Shown: one piece after another, positions 59,822-64,000 of the stretch
Numbering within the stretch: the stretch's first letter is position 1
Layout: each line of letters opens with the position of its first letter
NCBI RefSeq assembly: GCF_032102965.1
Contig: NZ_CP134880.1
Span: forward strand, 2,914,001 to 2,978,000
Direction of reading: 5' to 3'
Source: Demequina capsici
GTDB lineage: Bacteria > Actinomycetota > Actinomycetes > Actinomycetales > Demequinaceae
Length of the DNA stretch: 64,000 bases
Notes under the pieces: model-generated
Database searches by the model: none
Told to the model about the DNA's origin: nothing
Seen by the model: the letters and a program-made list of their open reading frames with translations, nothing else
Made by a program: the position numbers and the translations under genes

Positions 59822-61237
59822 GTGACCGAGCAGGCGAGCGCGCCCGGGATCGACGAGGTCTGGCGCCAAGCGCTCGAGCACCTGGTGCAGGACGGCGGGG
59901 TCAGCGCCCAGCACAGGTCCTTCCTCAGGCTCGTGAAGCCCCTCGCGGTCGTCGAGGACAACGTCTTCCTCGCAGTCGCCGAGGACTTCACCAAGAACTA
60001 CATCGAGTCCACGCTTCGAGGCGGAGTGACCGAGGCGTTGTCCCAGGTGATCGGCCGTGACATACGCATCGCCGTGACCGTCGACGCGTCCGTCGTCCCG
60101 CCCGAGGTCGTCGTGCCGGAGCCCGCCGACGACGCGGATGCCTCGGCCGCACGCAAGGCTCCCACCGCGCCGACGCCGATCTCCCGGACTGTCGAGCCGG
60201 TGCCCGACCCGCACCTCAATCCCCGCTACACGTTCGACACGTTCGTCATCGGATCCTCGAACCGCTTCGCGCACGCTGCGGCGCTGGCGGTGGCCGAGTC
60301 GCCGGGCAAGACCTACAACCCTCTGTTCATCTACGGAGGCTCCGGGCTCGGCAAGACGCACCTGCTCCACGCGATCGGTCATTACACACGACAGATCAAG
60401 CCGCAGACCAGGGTCAGGTACGTGAACTCCGAGGAGTTCACCAACGACTTCATCAACTCGATCCGCGACGATCGCTCGCTCACCTTCAAGCGCACGTACC
60501 GCGAGGTGGATGTGCTGCTGATCGACGACATCCAGTTCCTGCAGGGCAAGGAGCAGACGCTCGAGGAGTTCTTCCACACGTTCAACGCGCTGCACAACGC
60601 CGGCAAGCACGTCGTCATCACCTCGGACGTCAGCCCTCGCCACCTCGACGGCATCGAGGAGCGCATGCGGACCCGGTTCGAGTGGGGCCTCATGACCGAC
60701 GTGCAGCCGCCGGACCTCGAGACGCGCATCGCGATCCTTCGCAAGAAGGCCCAGGCCGACGACGTGGCGGCGCCGGGTGATGTGCTCGAGTACATCGCCT
60801 CCAACATCACGAGCAACATCCGCGAGCTCGAAGGCGCGCTGATCCGCGTCACCGCGTTCGCCGCGCTGAACAAGCAGAACGTCGACCTGTCGCTCGCGCA
60901 GGTGGTGCTGAAGGACCTGATCAGCGACAACGACTCCGAGATCACAGCCTCGTCGATCATCGGGACGACGGCCGACTACTTCGGCATCACGATGGACGAG
61001 CTGACAGGAACGTCGCGGTCCCGCGTCTTCGTGACGGCCCGCCAGATCGCCATGTACCTCTGCCGGGAGCTGACGGATCTGTCGCTGCCGAAGATCGGCG
61101 AGCACTTCGGAGGCAAGGACCACACCACCGTCATGTACTCGGTGAAGAAGGTCGAGGACCAGATCGCGCAGCGTCGCCAGATGTACAACCAGGTCAACGA
61201 GATCCACGCGAGGGTCAAGCAGCAGTCGCGCGGTTGA
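59822..61237 (+). CDS. dnaA: Chromosomal replication initiator DnaA
   Basis: A 471-residue AAA+ protein that opens oriC. Domain I covers about residues 1-85, then a short linker (about 90-130), domain III with Walker A YGGSGLGKTHLL (~171-182) and Walker B VDVLLIDDIQFL, and the domain IV DNA-binding signature KIGEHFGGKDHTTVMYSV. The linker is short compared with Streptomyces DnaA. GTG start with GGGGA upstream. Confidence 0.98.
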   Translation: MTEQASAPGIDEVWRQALEHLVQDGGVSAQHRSFLRLVKPLAVVEDNVFLAVAEDFTKNYIESTLRGGVTEALSQVIGRDIRIAVTVDASVVPPEVVVPEPADDADASAARKAPTAPTPISRTVEPVPDPHLNPRYTFDTFVIGSSNRFAHAAALAVAESPGKTYNPLFIYGGSGLGKTHLLHAIGHYTRQIKPQTRVRYVNSEEFTNDFINSIRDDRSLTFKRTYREVDVLLIDDIQFLQGKEQTLEEFFHTFNALHNAGKHVVITSDVSPRHLDGIEERMRTRFEWGLMTDVQPPDLETRIAILRKKAQADDVAAPGDVLEYIASNITSNIRELEGALIRVTAFAALNKQNVDLSLAQVVLKDLISDNDSEITASSIIGTTADYFGITMDELTGTSRSRVFVTARQIAMYLCRELTDLSLPKIGEHFGGKDHTTVMYSVKKVEDQIAQRRQMYNQVNEIHARVKQQSRG

Positions 61238-61750
61238 CGCGCCACCTGACGACGCTCCCGCCGAGGCCGTCGGCCTCCCGCTCGGAGATCCAGCGCTCCA
61301 CCGGTTGCTCGGTCTGCTTGCTCGACCTGTGACTTCCCCAGGGAAGGTGCCGACACGACCTCGTGTCACATGAAATCGGGCTCTAGATATCACAGATCGA
61401 CCACTCATGCACACCTGGGGAAAAGCCTGTGAGTTCTTGTGAACGACGTCTCCATGCTCAAGGGACAACCTGTGAACGACAAGAAGTTTCTTGTGAGTTC
61501 CGATGCGCTCTCCACTGACGGAATCACATCCTCCTCAGAGCGATCCACGTCACGTCCACAGCCACGAATGATCGACTACCAGCGCCGATGACGGTAATCC
61601 CCAGAATCCACCGCCCCTATGACCACTACTCGTACCTTCTTGTCATTCCTCCCCAGACGACCTTCATGACGCATCGCGCCACGCTCCCCCGCACCCCTGG
61701 CGCCGCATGCGATCTGGCGTAGTCTGTGGCGCAGACACAAGGAGAGACCC
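61238..61750. other. Replication origin oriC candidate
   Basis: The 513-bp dnaA-dnaN gap is the standard oriC position. DnaA-box-like 9-mers are degenerate: TGTGAACGA at 61438 and 61471, TGGGGAAAA at 61416, and ACGTCCACA at 61552. A repeated CYTGTGARY element occurs at 61426, 61436, 61469 and 61490. A 16-bp dyad ACAAGAAGTTTCTTGT is at 61479-61494. A TAGTCT -10 for dnaN is at 61719. The part is less GC-rich than its flanks. Confidence 0.7.
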
Positions 61751-62878
61751 ATGAAGTTTTCCGTCGATCGCGACGTTCTCACCGACGCCGTGATGTGGAC
61801 GTCGCGCGCCGTTCCGGCACGCCCACCAGTCCCCGTCCTCGCCGGCGTCCACCTCGAGGCTGACGCCACCGGCGTCGTCCGTCTGTCGAGCTTCGACTAC
61901 GAGGTCTCCGCGCGCGGCGAGTTCGCCGCCGACGTCGAGACCCCTGGCGAGGTGCTCGTCTCCGGTCGTCTTCTCCGTGACATCGCCAACGCCCTGCCGC
62001 ACAAGCCGGTGCAGTTCGAGCTCGACGGCACCAAGGTCTCCGTGACCTGTGGCGCCTCACGGTTCACGCTTGCGACGATGCCGGTGGACCAGTACCCCGA
62101 TCTCCCGCAGCTGCCCGAGCAGTCCGGCACCATCGACGGCACCGAGTTCCAGCACGCGGTCGCTCAGGTGAGCGTGGCGGCGTCCCGCGATGAGACGCTG
62201 CCGATCCTGACGGGAATCCGTATCGAGATCGAGGGATCGCACGTCTCGCTCCTCGCGACCGACCGGTACCGACTCGCGTTGCGCGAGCTGTCGTGGAAGC
62301 CGTCGGCCTCCGACGCGTCCGCTATCGCGCTCGTCCGAGCGAAGACCCTGACCGACACAGCCAAGGCGCTTGGCGCCGGCGACGTCACGGTGGCACTGAG
62401 CTCTGGCCAGGGCGTCGACCTCGTCGGCTTCTCCGCCGGCGGCCTGGTCACGACCTCCCTGCTCATGGACGGCGACTACCCCCAGGTCCGACGCCTGTTC
62501 CCCGACGAGAGCCCGATCACGGCGGTCGTGCGCACGCAGGACATCATCGACGCGACCAAGCGCGTGTCGCTCGTGGCGGAGCGCAACTCGTCCGTGCGGC
62601 TGGCCTTCATCGACGGCGAGGTCACCCTCGACGCCGGGCAGACCGAGGACGCACAGGCGTCCGAGGCGCTCGAGGCGACCGTTGAGGGCGGCGACATCAC
62701 GGTCGCGTTCAACCCGCAGTACCTGCTCGACGGCCTAGGTGCCCTTGGCACCGAATATGTCCGCTTCGGGTTCACGCAGGAGACGAAGCCTGTCGAGTTC
62801 ATCGGGCTGTCCGAGCCTGGTGGCGACCTCGCATCCGAGTTCCGCTACCTTCTGGTGCCCATCCGCATCGCATCCTGA
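61751..62878 (+). CDS. dnaN: DNA polymerase III beta subunit (sliding clamp)
   Basis: A 375-residue clamp with three similar domains that encircles DNA and tethers polymerase III. Recognisable parts are MKFSVDRDVLTDAVMWTSRA at the start, LPILTGIRIEIEGSHVSLLATDRYRLA in the second domain and the C-terminal FRYLLVPIRIAS. AAGGAGAGACCC precedes ATG. recF follows nine bases after its stop. Confidence 0.98.
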   Translation: MKFSVDRDVLTDAVMWTSRAVPARPPVPVLAGVHLEADATGVVRLSSFDYEVSARGEFAADVETPGEVLVSGRLLRDIANALPHKPVQFELDGTKVSVTCGASRFTLATMPVDQYPDLPQLPEQSGTIDGTEFQHAVAQVSVAASRDETLPILTGIRIEIEGSHVSLLATDRYRLALRELSWKPSASDASAIALVRAKTLTDTAKALGAGDVTVALSSGQGVDLVGFSAGGLVTTSLLMDGDYPQVRRLFPDESPITAVVRTQDIIDATKRVSLVAERNSSVRLAFIDGEVTLDAGQTEDAQASEALEATVEGGDITVAFNPQYLLDGLGALGTEYVRFGFTQETKPVEFIGLSEPGGDLASEFRYLLVPIRIAS

Positions 62879-62887
62879 TCCTCGAGG

Positions 62888-64000
62888 ATGCGCGTCACCC
62901 ACCTCCAGCTGGCCGACTTCCGTTCCTACGGGAGCCTCGATCTGGCGCTCGCGCCTGGCGTCACGACATTCGTCGGCCGCAACGGGCAGGGGAAGACGAA
63001 CCTGGTCGAGGCGATCCGGTATCTGTCCACCCTGTCCTCGCACAGGGTCGCGACCGATGCGCCGCTGCTGAGGTTCGGCTCCGAGCGGGCGGTGATCGGT
63101 GCGCGCATCGAGAAGAACGGTCGCGCGCTCTCGCTTGAGGTGACCCTCGCTGCCGGGCGCCCGAACACGGCCCGACTCAACCGAGGCCAGGCCCGCCCCC
63201 GCGATCTGCTCGGAGTGCTCCGCACGGTCGTCTTCGCGCCGGAGGATCTTGCGCTCGTGAAGGGAGATCCCGCCGGGCGCCGTCAGCTGATGGACGAGCT
63301 CGTCGTCGCGTTGCAGCCCGCCATGGCCGGCGACCTCTCGGACTACGATCGGGTGCTGCGTCAACGAGGATCCATGCTGAAGACCGCCAAGAACGCGCGC
63401 GGCGACCTGACGATGCTCGACATCTGGGACGAGAAGCTCGCCGAGCTGGGTGGACGGATCGTCGCGGCGCGACGACGAGCGGTCGCCGCGCTTGCGCCGC
63501 ACGTGTCGGCTGCCTACACGGACGTCGCGCCAGAAGGTGGCCGATGCCAGCTCGCCTACGCCACCTCGCTGGACGCGCCCGCCCACCGCGACGCCGAACC
63601 GGTGGAGCCTCTGCCTGAAGGTGCACCTGCGGACCTCATCGAGGCACGCCTGCTGGGCAGGCTTCGTACGCTCCGGCAGCAGGAGATCGACCGCGGTGTC
63701 AACCTGGCGGGGCCCCACAGGGATGATCTCGACATCATCCTCGCTGGTATGCCAGCGAAAGGCTACGCGAGCCATGGCGAGAGCTGGTCCTGCGCGCTGG
63801 CTCTTCGTCTGGGAACCTATGCGCTGCTGACCGCCGAAGGCGGCCCGGATGACGATCCTGATGGCGAGCCCGTGCTGATCCTCGACGATGTCTTCGCCGA
63901 GCTCGACGCCGGTCGGCGTGCGGCGCTCGCCCACCGGCTCTCGTCTGCGCGTCAGGTGCTCATCACCGCAGCGGTCGCCGACGACGTGCCGGCCGAGCTG
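62888..64000 (+). CDS. recF: DNA replication and repair protein RecF (3' end outside window)
   Basis: The frame stays open for 371 codons to the window end. RecF is an SMC-like ATPase that helps load RecA at gaps. Walker A GRNGQGKTNLVEAI is at residues 30-43; GPHRDDL (about 276-282) and Walker B VLILDDVFAELD (about 328-339) follow. Only the last ~20-30 residues should be missing. It starts 9 bp after dnaN, probably co-transcribed. Confidence 0.97.
   Translation, partial: MRVTHLQLADFRSYGSLDLALAPGVTTFVGRNGQGKTNLVEAIRYLSTLSSHRVATDAPLLRFGSERAVIGARIEKNGRALSLEVTLAAGRPNTARLNRGQARPRDLLGVLRTVVFAPEDLALVKGDPAGRRQLMDELVVALQPAMAGDLSDYDRVLRQRGSMLKTAKNARGDLTMLDIWDEKLAELGGRIVAARRRAVAALAPHVSAAYTDVAPEGGRCQLAYATSLDAPAHRDAEPVEPLPEGAPADLIEARLLGRLRTLRQQEIDRGVNLAGPHRDDLDIILAGMPAKGYASHGESWSCALALRLGTYALLTAEGGPDDDPDGEPVLILDDVFAELDAGRRAALAHRLSSARQVLITAAVADDVPAEL

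Noticed and set aside
1..64000. CRISPR arrays, tRNA or rRNA genes, transposons, prophage or integron structures
   Set aside because: Looked for repeat-spacer patterns, cloverleaf sequences, transposase motifs and terminal repeats; none was seen.

Overview
This window is about 64 kb of GC-rich DNA from an actinobacterium, most likely of the order Micrococcales; I cannot name the genus from the sequence. Evidence: uniformly high GC with G/C third codon positions, frequent GTG starts, ATGA/GTGA stop-start overlaps, a PadR-ino1 pair, and the actinobacterial gene order cca / NUDIX / DUF6049 / murJ / pseudokinase / trxB ... parB-parA-rsmG-jag-yidC-yidD-rnpA-rpmH / dnaA-dnaN-recF. The right end is therefore the chromosomal replication origin.

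Layout. (1) 1-7.1 kb, accessory genes: a truncated gene tail, a lipoprotein, a membrane protein with a doubtful 3' end, a SulP anion transporter, a TetR regulator, a Gfo/Idh/MocA dehydrogenase, and a UPF0303 plus beta-propeller pair. (2) 7.1-16.9 kb, a galactoside-utilisation locus: solute-binding lipoprotein, two ABC permeases and a GH2 beta-galactosidase in one operon, divergent from a LacI regulator whose probable 16-bp operators are visible, then a GH36 alpha-galactosidase. No ATPase gene is present, so a shared multi-sugar ATPase elsewhere is implied. (3) 17-23.7 kb, metabolic genes: two medium-chain dehydrogenases, an exported TIM-barrel lipoprotein, a GtrA protein, agmatine deiminase and an amidase. 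(4) 23.8-32.8 kb, conserved core: dnaB, rplI-rpsR-ssb-rpsF, a FemX-like transferase, a class A PBP, and padR-ino1 with a large palindromic control region. (5) 32.9-42.5 kb, mostly membrane and regulatory genes: a DUF805 pseudogene with one in-frame amber codon, an EspC-like small protein with an alpha/beta hydrolase, an intact DUF805 gene, a TetR/acyltransferase pair, an MFS transporter, and a divergent Lrp-type regulator with alanine dehydrogenase. (6) 42.6-64 kb, the origin-proximal block listed above, including a fused thioredoxin reductase-thioredoxin, an aminotransferase, a D-Ala-D-Ala-ligase-like enzyme, three parS sites, the oriC candidate between dnaA and dnaN, and a recF cut by the window end.

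How it fits together. DnaA, DnaN, DnaB, SSB and RecF serve replication; ParA, ParB and parS segregate the origin; YidC, YidD, RnpA and RpmH form the usual membrane-insertion and RNA-processing cluster; MurJ, the pseudokinase, the PBP, the FemX-like protein and the ligase-like enzyme point to wall synthesis. Other points worth notice: clusters of DnaA-box-like 9-mers upstream of dnaB and between rsmG and parA as well as at oriC, and a recurring TANNNT hexamer 6-7 nt before start codons without a Shine-Dalgarno sequence, as expected for leaderless mRNAs. I found no tRNA or rRNA genes, CRISPR arrays, transposases or prophage genes.
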